A stretch of 64,000 nt of DNA from Candidatus Poribacteria bacterium (GTDB taxonomy: Bacteria > Poribacteria > WGA-4E > WGA-3G). Of the stretch, positions 43,602-52,153 are shown one piece after another. The translations under genes and the position numbers were made by a program. Each line of letters begins with the position of its first letter. Within the stretch, counting starts at the first letter, position 1. Location of the stretch: positions 1 to 64,000 of the forward strand of contig JAJEET010000130.1 of the NCBI GenBank assembly GCA_022820835.1, in the 5' to 3' direction. A model generated the notes under the pieces. That model saw only the letters and a program-made list of their open reading frames with translations, was not told the origin of the DNA and made no database searches.

Positions 43602-44705
43602 ATGGAAGCACTTGTCCTTCACGGCGTTGGTGATCTAAGATTAGAACAGATTCCAGTCCCGCAACTCGCTGATGGCGATGTCCGTGTCCGAATCGGGTTC
43701 TGTGGGGTTTGCGGTTCCGATATTCCGAGAATCTTCGTCAAAGGTCCGTATAGTTTCCCTACCGTTTGCGGACACGAATTCGCAGGTATCGTTGACGCAT
43801 GCGGTCCTGGTGTTGACGACTTTACCCCAGGGGATTCAGTTGTCGTATTCCCGTTGCTCTGGTGTGGTAAGTGTCCGGCGTGCGAGCAAGGGAAATATGT
43901 CCAGTGCCACGACTACGACTATCTCGGTTCACGCAGCGATGGTGCTTTTGCTGAATATATCGTCGCACCAAAGGAAAATTTGATCGCTGTCCCTGCTGGC
44001 GTCACTTTGGAAGAAGCAGCGATGACGGAACCCGCTGCAGTCGCACTACACGCCGTCCGCCGTGCAAATACAACGCTTGCGGGAAAATCTGTCGCGATCT
44101 TCGGTGCTGGACCCATTGGATTGATGACAGCGCAGTGGGCGAGAATAATGGGTGCAGCGACCGTGTTTCTCTTTGATATCGTCGCAGAAAAACTGGCCCT
44201 GGCAAAGCAGCTCGGATTTGATAAAGTTTTCAATACGAAGACTGAGACACCGGTTGAAATTGTGAACGCACACACTGACGGCAAAGGTGCGCATGTCTGT
44301 ATTGAGGCTGCGGGGGTCCCGGCTACCTACTGTGATGCCCTCGGAAGTGTCGGACGCGGTGGAAGCGTCGTTTTGCTCGGCAACCCTGATGCTGATGTCA
44401 GTCTACCGGCAGCACTTATATCGCAGTTGATGCGACGTGAGGTAAGCATCTTCGGAACATGGAATTCCGATTATAGTGCTGCAGGCAACGATGACGATTG
44501 GCGCACTGTACTTCAAGCCATGGCTTCCGGCGCGCTAACGCTTAAACCTCTAATAACACATAAAGTACCATTGGCAGATAGTACAGACATATTACATAAG
44601 ATGCGGGATAAAAGTGAATTTTACGCGAAAGTTTTGATTCACCCGTCGGAGGTCAGTAGAACTTCAAAGTCCAAACCCACTTACCTTAACCGCAAGGAAA
44701 GTTAA
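43602..44705 (+). CDS. zinc-dependent medium-chain alcohol dehydrogenase (sugar-alcohol type)
   Basis: A 367-residue MDR enzyme resembling galactitol-1-phosphate or sorbitol dehydrogenases. Catalytic zinc: CGVCGSD and GHEFAG. Structural zinc: CGKCPACEQGKYVQC. The Rossmann motif is GAGPIG. The last 14 residues (TSKSKPTYLNRKES) lie inside a 49-base direct repeat whose other copy is upstream of the next gene, so the C-terminus appears to have been extended by the repeat. It is followed after 127 bases by a second dehydrogenase, suggesting two steps of one sugar-alcohol pathway. Substrate unknown. Confidence 0.9.
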   Translation: MEALVLHGVGDLRLEQIPVPQLADGDVRVRIGFCGVCGSDIPRIFVKGPYSFPTVCGHEFAGIVDACGPGVDDFTPGDSVVVFPLLWCGKCPACEQGKYVQCHDYDYLGSRSDGAFAEYIVAPKENLIAVPAGVTLEEAAMTEPAAVALHAVRRANTTLAGKSVAIFGAGPIGLMTAQWARIMGAATVFLFDIVAEKLALAKQLGFDKVFNTKTETPVEIVNAHTDGKGAHVCIEAAGVPATYCDALGSVGRGGSVVLLGNPDADVSLPAALISQLMRREVSIFGTWNSDYSAAGNDDDWRTVLQAMASGALTLKPLITHKVPLADSTDILHKMRDKSEFYAKVLIHPSEVSRTSKSKPTYLNRKES

Positions 44706-44829
44706 AAGACTAAAAACTGATAATTCATTAAGTAATGAAACCGTAGCCTGAAACGTAGTGGAAGGCGGATATGTGCCGGAGAACTTCAAAGTCCAAATCC
44801 ACTTACCTTAACCGCAAGGAAAGTTAAAA
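44659..44829. repeat. 49-base direct repeat (44659-44707 and 44781-44829)
   Basis: Both copies begin GAACTTCAAAGTCCAAA and end CGCAAGGAAAGTTAAAA, differing at one base. The second copy supplies the ribosome-binding region of the following dehydrogenase gene, and the first overlaps the end of the preceding one. A related ACCGCAAGGAAAATTAAAA occurs at 43579-43597, before the first dehydrogenase. Confidence 0.9.
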
Positions 44830-44832
44830 ATT

Positions 44833-45873
44833 ATGAAAGCGGCTATACTTGAAAGTCTTGATAATTTAAATGTGCAAGAGGTCCCCGAACCCGAAATTGA
44901 TGACGATGCCGCTTTAATGCGCGTCGAAGCCGTAAGTATATGCGGCTCCGATGTCCGCATCCTCCATCACGGCAACCCGAGAGTCGAACCCCCCACTATT
45001 ATTGGACACGAAAATTCCGGTGTCATCGTCAAAACCGGCAAAAACGTAACACGCGTCAAAGAAGGCGATCGCGTGTCAATCGGTGCCGATGTTCCGTGCG
45101 GGCAGTGCCGTTGGTGCAGGAATGGCCTCGGAAACAACTGCAACATCAATTACGCCATCGGCTACCAGATCCCCGGTGCTTTCGCACAATATATGAAACT
45201 CCCCCGTCTCGTTTTGGAAGAGGGCCCCGTAACACCATTCGGTGAATCGCTCAGTTTTGATGAAGCCGCGCTCGCTGAACCGCTCGCGTGTGCTATCAAC
45301 GGACTCGAACTCGTCAACATGTCACTCGGAAAAAGCGTCGTTATTATCGGTCTCGGACCGATAGGATGTATGATGATAGACCTCGCGCGGATTATGGGTG
45401 CTACGAAAGTTATCGGAGTACAACGTAGCAAACTCCGTATGGAGATCGCAAAATTCTACGAGGCGGATGCCTATATCGCTTCTGAAGAGGAAAATGTGAT
45501 TGAGAGGTGCAAAGAGGAGACCGGCGGTGAGGGACCCGATGTCGTCATTACGACTTGTGGTTCCGTTGAAGCACACGAACAGGCGATTGAAATGGTCGCA
45601 CATCGCGGATACGTCAATCTGTTCGGCGGATTACCCAAGACAATGCGTCCAATGAGTGTACTCTCTAATATTATTCACTATAAAGAATGTTTCGTCACAG
45701 GTTCACACGGGTGTGTGCCGCGTCACCATGAGTTAGCAGTCCAACTCCTTGAAAAGGGATTGGTGCGTGTGAAACCGCTCATCACACACCATTTTCCGCT
45801 CATTAAGATTGATCAAGCATTTGAAGCGATGGAGTCGAGAAAAGGGATGAAGATTATGATACACCCGCATTAG
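44833..45873 (+). CDS. zinc-dependent medium-chain alcohol dehydrogenase
   Basis: A 346-residue MDR enzyme. Catalytic zinc ligands are in SICGSDVRIL and GHENSG, structural zinc in CGQCRWCRNGLGNNC, and the Rossmann motif is GLGPIGC. It ends with KPLITHHFPL, typical of the threonine/sorbitol dehydrogenase subfamily. It starts at ATG 44833, with AAGGAAAG upstream in a direct repeat. Divergence from the neighbour shows an old duplication or recruitment. Substrate unknown. Confidence 0.9.
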   Translation: MKAAILESLDNLNVQEVPEPEIDDDAALMRVEAVSICGSDVRILHHGNPRVEPPTIIGHENSGVIVKTGKNVTRVKEGDRVSIGADVPCGQCRWCRNGLGNNCNINYAIGYQIPGAFAQYMKLPRLVLEEGPVTPFGESLSFDEAALAEPLACAINGLELVNMSLGKSVVIIGLGPIGCMMIDLARIMGATKVIGVQRSKLRMEIAKFYEADAYIASEEENVIERCKEETGGEGPDVVITTCGSVEAHEQAIEMVAHRGYVNLFGGLPKTMRPMSVLSNIIHYKECFVTGSHGCVPRHHELAVQLLEKGLVRVKPLITHHFPLIKIDQAFEAMESRKGMKIMIHPH

Positions 45874-45970
45874 TAGGGCTTACACAAACCTCTTTGTAGG
45901 CGCGGTTCTAACCCCACCTGCAGCGTGTACCATATATAGGATATCATAGAAAAATGCGTAAGTCCCAATT
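45874..45970. repeat. MITE-like element with imperfect terminal inverted repeats
   Basis: The left end TAGGGCTTACACAAA and the right end, read in reverse, TGGGACTTACGCATTTT are inverted. The interior holds a family A stem (GTAGGCGCGGTTCTAACC). It starts directly after the dehydrogenase stop and ends 29 bases before the apt start. No coding capacity. Confidence 0.5.
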
Positions 45971-45999
45971 AGGAGGTTACAGGAGGGTAAAGGCAAGTA

Positions 46000-46515
46000 A
46001 TGCATGATTTTTCGCAATTTATTCGAGAAGTTCCCGATTTTCCGAAACCGGGTATTGTGTTTAAAGACATCACGCCTCTTTTGGGAAACCCGACCGCTTT
46101 TCATAAGGTAATTGATGAGTTCGTACGCCACTATAAATATGAGGCAATTGATGTTGTCACGGGTATTGAGGCACGAGGTTTCATTTTTGCAACTGCGCTT
46201 GCATATCGGTTAGGTGCCGCTTTTGTCCCCATCCGAAAAAAAGGGAAGCTACCCGCTGAAACGCACGAGACTACTTACGAGCTTGAATACGGTCATGACA
46301 CAGTTGAAATTCATAAAGATGCCTTTCCGAAGCACAGTAGAGTCCTGATGTGTGACGACCTCTTAGCAACTGGTGGAACTCTTGCCGCGTCTATCGAACT
46401 TGTCGAAAAATTGGAGGGCGACATCGTCGGTGTTGCTGTCTTAATTGAAATACCAGAACTCAACGGGAGAGAAAAGATTCCGAACTACGATATTTTTTCG
46501 CTCATTAAATACTAA
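46000..46515 (+). CDS. apt: adenine phosphoribosyltransferase
   Basis: A 171-residue protein of normal length that converts adenine and PRPP to AMP in purine salvage. Motifs: REVPDFPKPGIVFKDITPLL, GIEARGFIFATALA, PIRKKGKLP and the PRPP-binding VLMCDDLLATGGT. The ATG at 46000 is preceded by an AGGAGGG region. Its stop is only 12 bases before the tRNA-Arg gene, so both may be on one transcript. Confidence 0.96.
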   Translation: MHDFSQFIREVPDFPKPGIVFKDITPLLGNPTAFHKVIDEFVRHYKYEAIDVVTGIEARGFIFATALAYRLGAAFVPIRKKGKLPAETHETTYELEYGHDTVEIHKDAFPKHSRVLMCDDLLATGGTLAASIELVEKLEGDIVGVAVLIEIPELNGREKIPNYDIFSLIKY

Positions 46516-47077
46516 ACTATAACACTTGCGCCTGTAGCTCAGGGGATAGGTGCGTTTCGGAGAGTTGTATTGGAATGCCGGTTCAATTCCGGCTCGGTGA
46601 ATCTAACACCGAATGTTTTACTTCAACTGCATCATCGGAAACGATGGTGTGGGAAGCAGAAGGAAATGGCGAATGTCTCAGGGAAGGCAACTCATAAGAG
46701 TCCCGAAGGCTGACACGTCCAACAATGGCTGACATGAATAAACGAAAGTTGAACTATTGCAAGCCTCGTCAGAGCGACACAGAAAGCCTTGAAAAACTGT
46801 GGTGTTTAAACATGAAAATCTTTCCTTTTCATGTAAAGAATCATGCAGACTGGTCATGATTCGGTTGGATTGACGAACACAGGGGTTGTGGTGCACAACC
46901 TATCGGGGTATAGATAGATTCTAAATCAGCCAGCGAAGTCCAATACAAGGAAACCGAAAAGAATCTAAGTGAACTCGTGTAGTTCATAAGATTGAGGAGG
47001 TCAGTAAAGCCTGACCAGAATCATTGCTTTTGAAGATCTGAATAACCATCAAACCTATAAGGAGTGAAATCGTTCTA

Positions 47078-48793
47078 ATGGAACGCCAATCTATAGGGAT
47101 GGATACGTTTTCTGCAGAAAACATCAGAAACTGCGAAAAACATGTTCTCTCGATGCAAAGAAGATTAGATAAAGCGGTTGCTAATAATGACAAGGAAGGT
47201 ATCCGAGAAACGTTTGACCTTCTAACAAAACGGTCAAAAGCAGTTGTAATTCTTGCAACATGGAGGATAACGCAACGCAATACCGCAAAATACACTGCTG
47301 GTGTGGACGGTACAGCGATTCCAAAAGGTCAGTCCCGCGAATACCAAAATCAAATACGCCATAAAATCATGGCAGAAATTGATATTGGAAGACAACCGGA
47401 CAAGATCAAAGGGATATACATACCGAAACTAAATGGTAAGAGACGACCATTGGGTATCCCAACAATGCATGACCGGATTGTTCAAGAGATTCTTCGGATA
47501 GGACTTAACCCGATAGTGGAATATCACTTTAACAATAACAGTTATGGTTTCAGACCAAAAAGAAGTTGTCAAGACGCAATGTCTCAACTCTTTGTGAAAC
47601 TTGCCAGAGAAGACAGACCCAGATATGTGATCAAAAACAACCTCAAAGGATGTTTCAATCACATCAAACACGAACACATCATTGAAACTTTGAATGAATG
47701 GCAAGTGCCAAAATGGGCAACCGAAACCATACAAAAGATGCTGAAGTCTGAGATATTCCATAACGGGGAAGTGTATGACAGCGAAACAGGGGCACCGCAA
47801 GGTGGGTTAATATCACCCTTACTCGCAAATGTGGCTCTAACTACACTTGATGACTTCTGCAACAAGTTCGGAACACGAAAATCAAATCCGATAGTCAGAT
47901 ATGCTGACGACTTCGTGATTGTTTCTCGAAACGAACCTGAAGCAAAGCAAATCCAGGAAGAGATCGCTGAACACCTATTTAGTAAAGTGGGACTTACGCT
48001 ATCTGAAGAAAAGACGAAAATCACCCATATCCACAAAGGTTTTGATTTCTTAGGGTTCAACTTTAGAAAATACAAAACCGAGATAAAAGGTGGTAAAGTC
48101 AAATATGTTCTCAGTATACGACCTCAAAAAGAAAAGGTGAATAACCTTCTGGAGGAATGTAAGGAGATCCTTGACAGCCATAAGACTACAACGCAGGAAA
48201 AAATAATACTGCTACTAACCCCTAAACTTGTGGGTTGGGCAATGTATTACAGACATGTCGTAGCAACTCGAACATTTAGTAGAATTGATGGGAAACTGTG
48301 GGATAAACTCTACAGATGGGCAAAGAGACGGCATCCTAACAAGTCCAAAGGCTGGATAATAAACAAATATTTCCAACGAACTCCAGAACGAAAAAGTCAT
48401 TTCGTGGATAGAGAATCTAATATCAAGTTACCCACACTTGGTAAGATTCCAACCAAGAGGTTCGTCAAGGTCAATAACGACCACAGGGTCTACGATAGAG
48501 ACCCTAAAACACTCGAATACTGGAACAAGCGTGAATATCTCAACGCGTTCGACCAAATCGAAAGCGGAAAGCGGAAAAGACTCTTTCAGCAGCAGAAAGG
48601 CAAATGTACTCACTGTAAAGGAGCCATTACCAGAGATGACGTTTACGAGCAACGGATGCATGTTCATCATGTTGTCCCGAAATCGGAAGGTGGAACAGAC
48701 AACTACAGCAACCTACGGTTGGTCCACATAGAATGTCATAGAGAAATTCACGCAAGAAAGCATGTTGATAAGGAAGATGTTGGTAAGGTATAA
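47078..48793 (+). CDS. ltrA: group II intron maturase/reverse transcriptase with HNH domain, catalytic Asp lost
   Basis: A 571-residue intron-encoded protein. The RT domain contains IPKLNGKRRPLGIPT, NSYGFRPKRSCQDAM, GAPQGGLISPLLANV and YADD at 275-278. The maturase X domain follows (WAMYYRHVVATRTFSRID). An HNH endonuclease lies at the C-terminus: CTHCKGAI, HVHHVVPKSEGGTDNYSNL and HIECH. In motif A the usual aDIKGCFD is replaced by NNLKGCFN: Asn188 stands for the metal-binding Asp and Asn194 for the second Asp. The polymerase is therefore probably inactive while splicing help may persist. The ATG at 47078 follows AAGGAG. Confidence 0.93.
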   Translation: MERQSIGMDTFSAENIRNCEKHVLSMQRRLDKAVANNDKEGIRETFDLLTKRSKAVVILATWRITQRNTAKYTAGVDGTAIPKGQSREYQNQIRHKIMAEIDIGRQPDKIKGIYIPKLNGKRRPLGIPTMHDRIVQEILRIGLNPIVEYHFNNNSYGFRPKRSCQDAMSQLFVKLAREDRPRYVIKNNLKGCFNHIKHEHIIETLNEWQVPKWATETIQKMLKSEIFHNGEVYDSETGAPQGGLISPLLANVALTTLDDFCNKFGTRKSNPIVRYADDFVIVSRNEPEAKQIQEEIAEHLFSKVGLTLSEEKTKITHIHKGFDFLGFNFRKYKTEIKGGKVKYVLSIRPQKEKVNNLLEECKEILDSHKTTTQEKIILLLTPKLVGWAMYYRHVVATRTFSRIDGKLWDKLYRWAKRRHPNKSKGWIINKYFQRTPERKSHFVDRESNIKLPTLGKIPTKRFVKVNNDHRVYDRDPKTLEYWNKREYLNAFDQIESGKRKRLFQQQKGKCTHCKGAITRDDVYEQRMHVHHVVPKSEGGTDNYSNLRLVHIECHREIHARKHVDKEDVGKV

Positions 48794-49225
48794 AGGAGGA
48801 AGGGGTGCAAAACCCTAAAGGTGTAAGGATTATACCTACGATTAAGAGCGCAGAGATAATCCGAGTAAACCAATGATACATTTTACAACCTCCATTGGTA
48901 ATTGCCAATGAACGTTGGCAACGTCTCCCGCGCCGAGCAAGGACACATTCGGCTCGCGCAAGGATTCGCTTACATGTAAATTATACCATGTTGAAAAGCA
49001 CAACATCAACAAATTAGGTCAATGTGATTCTCTATAGGTTTTATTTCTTGTTAGATTGTCTACCATGATCAAAACGAGCACAATAAGATTTAAACATGAA
49101 GTCATATTGAGTAAAACATGAGGATGTAGTGAAATAGGGAAGAACGGGAGATAATTTGTGTCCTTTTCTTTCCGCTTAGATCCCCAGTTACTTTACATTC
49201 TTAGCCCTTACTCGCTATAAGTTCC

Positions 49226-49701
49226 ATGAAAAAACTAATTATTATCACACTTGTGATGTTAGTTGTGGATTCGCTTTCAAAGCAGGTTCACAAAGACAAT
49301 CTAACGAACGAATACTAAAGGTGGCAATTCTTATTATCGGAGAAGAAGACTCTCTATACGACGATCTGCTGGAAAGGCAAATAAGGTTAAGTCTCCAAGC
49401 CGAACCAGATGTCAAATTAGTAGACTTTGAAGAAAAGTGGGATGCGATAATCACCATATCAACACTAACAATTGAGTTAGAAAAGATAGGTAACATTGAG
49501 AGTCACGTGATCCTAGATATAGGATTCTTCTTAAACGTCATTGATAACTGTCCAAACTGGGAAGAACATGAAATAATAAAACCGGTAATGTTTCCAAACC
49601 CAGGGTATCTGATATTTGACAAAAAAAGTAAAATAACAGAGTTCAAGGACCTTATCATGAACAACTTTGATAAAGAGATACTAACCCCCTTCAGACAATA
49701 A
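49226..49701 (+). pseudogene. frameshifted secreted-protein gene carried in the intron
   Basis: ATG 49226 opens MKKLIIITLVMLVV, a signal-peptide start, then runs out of frame to a stop at 49316-49318. The other frame reads GFAFKAGSQRQSNERILKVA and continues to 49701 (IIGEEDSLYDDLLERQIRLS, DVKLVDFEEKWDA, then TPFRQ). A single missing base near 49262-49268 would join the two into one protein of about 158 residues. If the shift is real the gene is broken, unless the downstream GTG at 49321 makes a leaderless product. The gene lies between the maturase stop and domain V. The family is not recognised. The gap 48794-49225 holds only low-information sequence. Confidence 0.6.
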
Positions 49702-49783
49702 ACCTAGCTCCAAATGTGTTGTCAAACTCAGCATTGAGGAGATTGGGTGAAATAAACCTGAATGTCGTTATCAATGATTCGGA

Positions 49784-49817
49784 GAGCCGTGTGCGGTGAA
49801 AGTCGCACGCACGGTTC
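49784..49817 (+). ncRNA. group II intron domain V
   Basis: A 34-base hairpin beginning GAGCCGTGTGCGG, with GAAA loop and GCACGCACGGTTC return strand. This is the standard catalytic domain V sequence with its AGC-type triad region (GAGCC), and it fixes the identity of the intron. Confidence 0.95.
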
Positions 49818-49918
49818 GGAGGGGGCTGTAAGGGAGCAATCTCTTACGGCTACCCTACAGCAGGGGCTTCCTAAGCCTCGTGTCGGGGGTTCGATTCCTC
49901 CCAGGCGCGTTTGAAATG

Positions 49919-50172
49919 GTTGTCAGTTAAAAGAGGTTTCGGATAGTTCCAAAGTCTCTTTCTTTAACCATCAACTCGACTCCGTTATAAATGTTAAGGC
50001 GCGAGTTGATGGTTAAACCTGAAAGGTTTTTCGCAGAAAAGCCGGACTGAAAACTGATAACTATTTCTCTGACGACTGAAAGATTTTTTTGGGAGAAAAA
50101 AATCGTACTGACGACTTTGATCAACAACTCGTCTACAGATACTTTTGCTAAGGCGCGAATTGTTGGTCAAAA
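49919..50172. repeat. composite hairpin repeat upstream of secD
   Basis: It begins GGTTGTCAGTT, then AGAGGTTTCGGATAGTTCC, and ends near ATCGTACTGACGAC, all shared with the repeat at 52313 before secF. It also contains two inserted hairpins, 49964-50016 (TTAACCATCAACTCG and its inverse) and 50117-50170 (TTGATCAACAACTCG and its near inverse). Both inserts share TAAGGCGCGA. Confidence 0.75.
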
Positions 50173-50203
50173 CTATTAAAAAATGTCTTAGGAGTAAATT
50201 TGG

Positions 50204-52153
50204 ATGTACAGATTCAATATCTGGAAAATAGTTTTAATCCTCGGGGTTTTGGTGTTTTCTATCTTATACCTTATCCCCACCCCGGATAGCTTCTACAATC
50301 CGCTATACGGGAACCTACCACTTTGGATGCAGGAGGATCTCCCGCCTTTTGAAATTACCGAGAATAATGAGATAAAGATGAATCTCGCAGAGGTCGAGTA
50401 CCGCGAAGGATATAGTTTCCAGGATACGACCCGTGAATTAAAAGATGTCTTCGGGGTCCATTTAGGAAAACTTGATTTTCAGCCTGGCGTGGACTATGAA
50501 TTCGATACCACTGAAGCCCACGAGTTTTACGTCCGGTTCATCTCAGAAAAGGCGCGTCAGGATCCACAAGCGACACTCGACAACCTACACCTATACGGGA
50601 GCCTCCCCAAATGGGTTCGGCGGCTGATACCCGATACGCGGTTGAAATTGGGGTTGGATCTCAAAGGCGGTGTCCATCTTGCGCTTGAGGTAGATTTGGA
50701 AGCCTCCAAAACAGCACTTTTCAAAGAACACGCACTCTCAATTCCGGATCAACTTCGTACAGAGGATGTTTTGTGCCGTGAAGTCAAACAGGTAGAGGGA
50801 CAAGACGCACTCAACGTTTTTATCGGTATCCCCTCCCGATTCAGATCCGACGCAACTCAAAAGACGGAGTATCTCGATAAAGCACAACGTATCCTCAACG
50901 AAATTGAGTTCTTTGAAGACGCACGGCAGCTCAGCAACGAAACCGAAACACAGTCTGTATATCAATTAAGACTCACTCAGAGCGGCATTCAACAGTATAG
51001 TGAGCAAGCGATTGAACAGGTCCTTATCGTCCTACGGAATCGTGTTGATGCATTCGGTGTTTCAGAGCCCTCTATCCGACGAGAGGTAAATCACCCAAGA
51101 ATCATCGTGGAGCTACCAGGTGCCGAAGACTCCTCAAAACCACTACAGATCGTTCGTGAGATGGGTAGACTCGAATTCAAACTCGTCAAGAAATCGCCGG
51201 CTGGTGGAAATTTTTGGAGTGGGACCTCGGATACACCGCCACCTGATAATATCCCGGAAGATAGCGAAATTCGCGAACACCGAGAAACCGGGAGCTGGTA
51301 TGTCTTGGAAAGTCCTGTACTCCTAACCGGTGACCGAATTACCGATGCCTTCCCTACAACAGGGAGAACCAGTTTTGATATTGTTGTTTCACTGAGTTTT
51401 GATGGGCCTGGCAGACGTAAATTCGCACAAATTACAGGCGACCATATCGGTGAACATTTAGCGATCCTACTTGACGGGAAAGTCCAATCTGCACCGGTCA
51501 TCCAAGACCAAATTGTCGGGAATGCGATCATTCAGGGGAACTTTACTTATGAGGAAGCGAGTCACTTGTCTAACATCTTAAAGGCTGGCGCATTTCCAGT
51601 AGGTGTACAGATCGCAGAAGAGCGGACCGTGGACCCAACCCTCGGGCAGGAATCTATTGATAACGGTGTTCTCGCCGCACTTATCGGTTTAGGTACCGTG
51701 CTCATTTTCATGGTCATCTACTATCGTCTATCCGGATTAGTCGCTATTGTCGCTCTCGTTTTCAATATGATGATTGTCCTCGGGGCACTTGCCGGCTTTG
51801 GGGCAGCACTAACGCTGCCAGGAATCGCTGGACTTGTCCTCACGATCGGGATGGCTGTGGACGCGAATGTGCTAATCTTCGAGCGGATTCGTGAGGAATT
51901 ACGAACCGGTAAAGCCGTCGACGCAGCTATCACAAGCGGCTATCAACGAGCGTTTCTTACCATTTTAGATGCTAACCTCACAACGTTCTTCACTGCCCTC
52001 GTCCTTTATCATTTTGGGACAGGCCCGATTAAAGGGTTCGCGATAACGCTCGGGATCGGTATCCTCGCGAGTATGTTCACTGCGATCGTCGTCACACGCG
52101 AGATATACGGACTCACTATTGGAAACCGAGAGGTCGAAAAACTGAGCATTTAA
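50204..52153 (+). CDS. secD: protein translocase subunit SecD
   Basis: A 649-residue inner-membrane protein. TM1 is at about 9-27, and a large periplasmic region has LGLDLKGGVHLALEVD, LRNRVDAFGVSEPSI and VVSLSFDGPGRRKFAQIT. Five C-terminal transmembrane helices contain TLGQESIDNGVLAALIGL, VLTIGMAVDANVLIFERIRE and the RND-type DAN motif. With SecF it uses the proton gradient to complete Sec export. The ATG at 50204 has TAGGAG upstream. The N-terminal periplasmic stretch is longer than in many short SecD proteins. secF follows after a 273-base repeat-filled gap. Confidence 0.96.
   Translation: MYRFNIWKIVLILGVLVFSILYLIPTPDSFYNPLYGNLPLWMQEDLPPFEITENNEIKMNLAEVEYREGYSFQDTTRELKDVFGVHLGKLDFQPGVDYEFDTTEAHEFYVRFISEKARQDPQATLDNLHLYGSLPKWVRRLIPDTRLKLGLDLKGGVHLALEVDLEASKTALFKEHALSIPDQLRTEDVLCREVKQVEGQDALNVFIGIPSRFRSDATQKTEYLDKAQRILNEIEFFEDARQLSNETETQSVYQLRLTQSGIQQYSEQAIEQVLIVLRNRVDAFGVSEPSIRREVNHPRIIVELPGAEDSSKPLQIVREMGRLEFKLVKKSPAGGNFWSGTSDTPPPDNIPEDSEIREHRETGSWYVLESPVLLTGDRITDAFPTTGRTSFDIVVSLSFDGPGRRKFAQITGDHIGEHLAILLDGKVQSAPVIQDQIVGNAIIQGNFTYEEASHLSNILKAGAFPVGVQIAEERTVDPTLGQESIDNGVLAALIGLGTVLIFMVIYYRLSGLVAIVALVFNMMIVLGALAGFGAALTLPGIAGLVLTIGMAVDANVLIFERIREELRTGKAVDAAITSGYQRAFLTILDANLTTFFTALVLYHFGTGPIKGFAITLGIGILASMFTAIVVTREIYGLTIGNREVEKLSI

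Larger units (their letters stand above)
46550..49858 (+). mobile_element. group II intron inserted in the tRNA-Arg(CCU) gene
   Basis: A 3309-base intron. It starts GTGCG (the GUGYG consensus) and ends CCCTAC. Domain V lies at 49784-49817. Domain VI follows, with the hairpin GTAAGGGAGCAATCTCTTAC and a candidate branch A at 49852, seven bases from the end. Domain I to III sequences occupy roughly 46550-47077. A candidate EBS1 (CTATC, 46900-46904) can pair with the last exon bases GATAG. Domain IV carries a maturase ORF and an additional region of almost 1 kb. The insertion site in a tRNA D-stem is unusual for bacterial group II introns. Confidence 0.9.
46528..49909 (+). tRNA. tRNA-Arg (anticodon CCU), split by a group II intron
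   Basis: Exon 1 is 46528-46549 and exon 2 is 49859-49909. Joined, they give a 73-base tRNA. The acceptor stem is GCGCCTG with CAGGCGC, the D-stem GCTC with GAGC, the anticodon stem GGGGC with GCCTC, the anticodon loop TTCCTAA (CCT), and the T-arm GGGGG-TTCGATT-CCTCC, with discriminator G and no encoded CCA. The D-stem 3' strand is interrupted between its first G and the following A, so the gene cannot work without splicing. All arms pair after joining, which is strong evidence that both halves belong together. Confidence 0.9.

Noticed and set aside
47659..48102. 147-codon minus-strand frame
   Set aside because: Shadow of the maturase gene.
46528..49909. Group I intron in tRNA-Arg(CCU), as known in some proteobacteria
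   Set aside because: The insertion is in the D-arm, not the anticodon loop, and has group II ends, domain V and a group II maturase.
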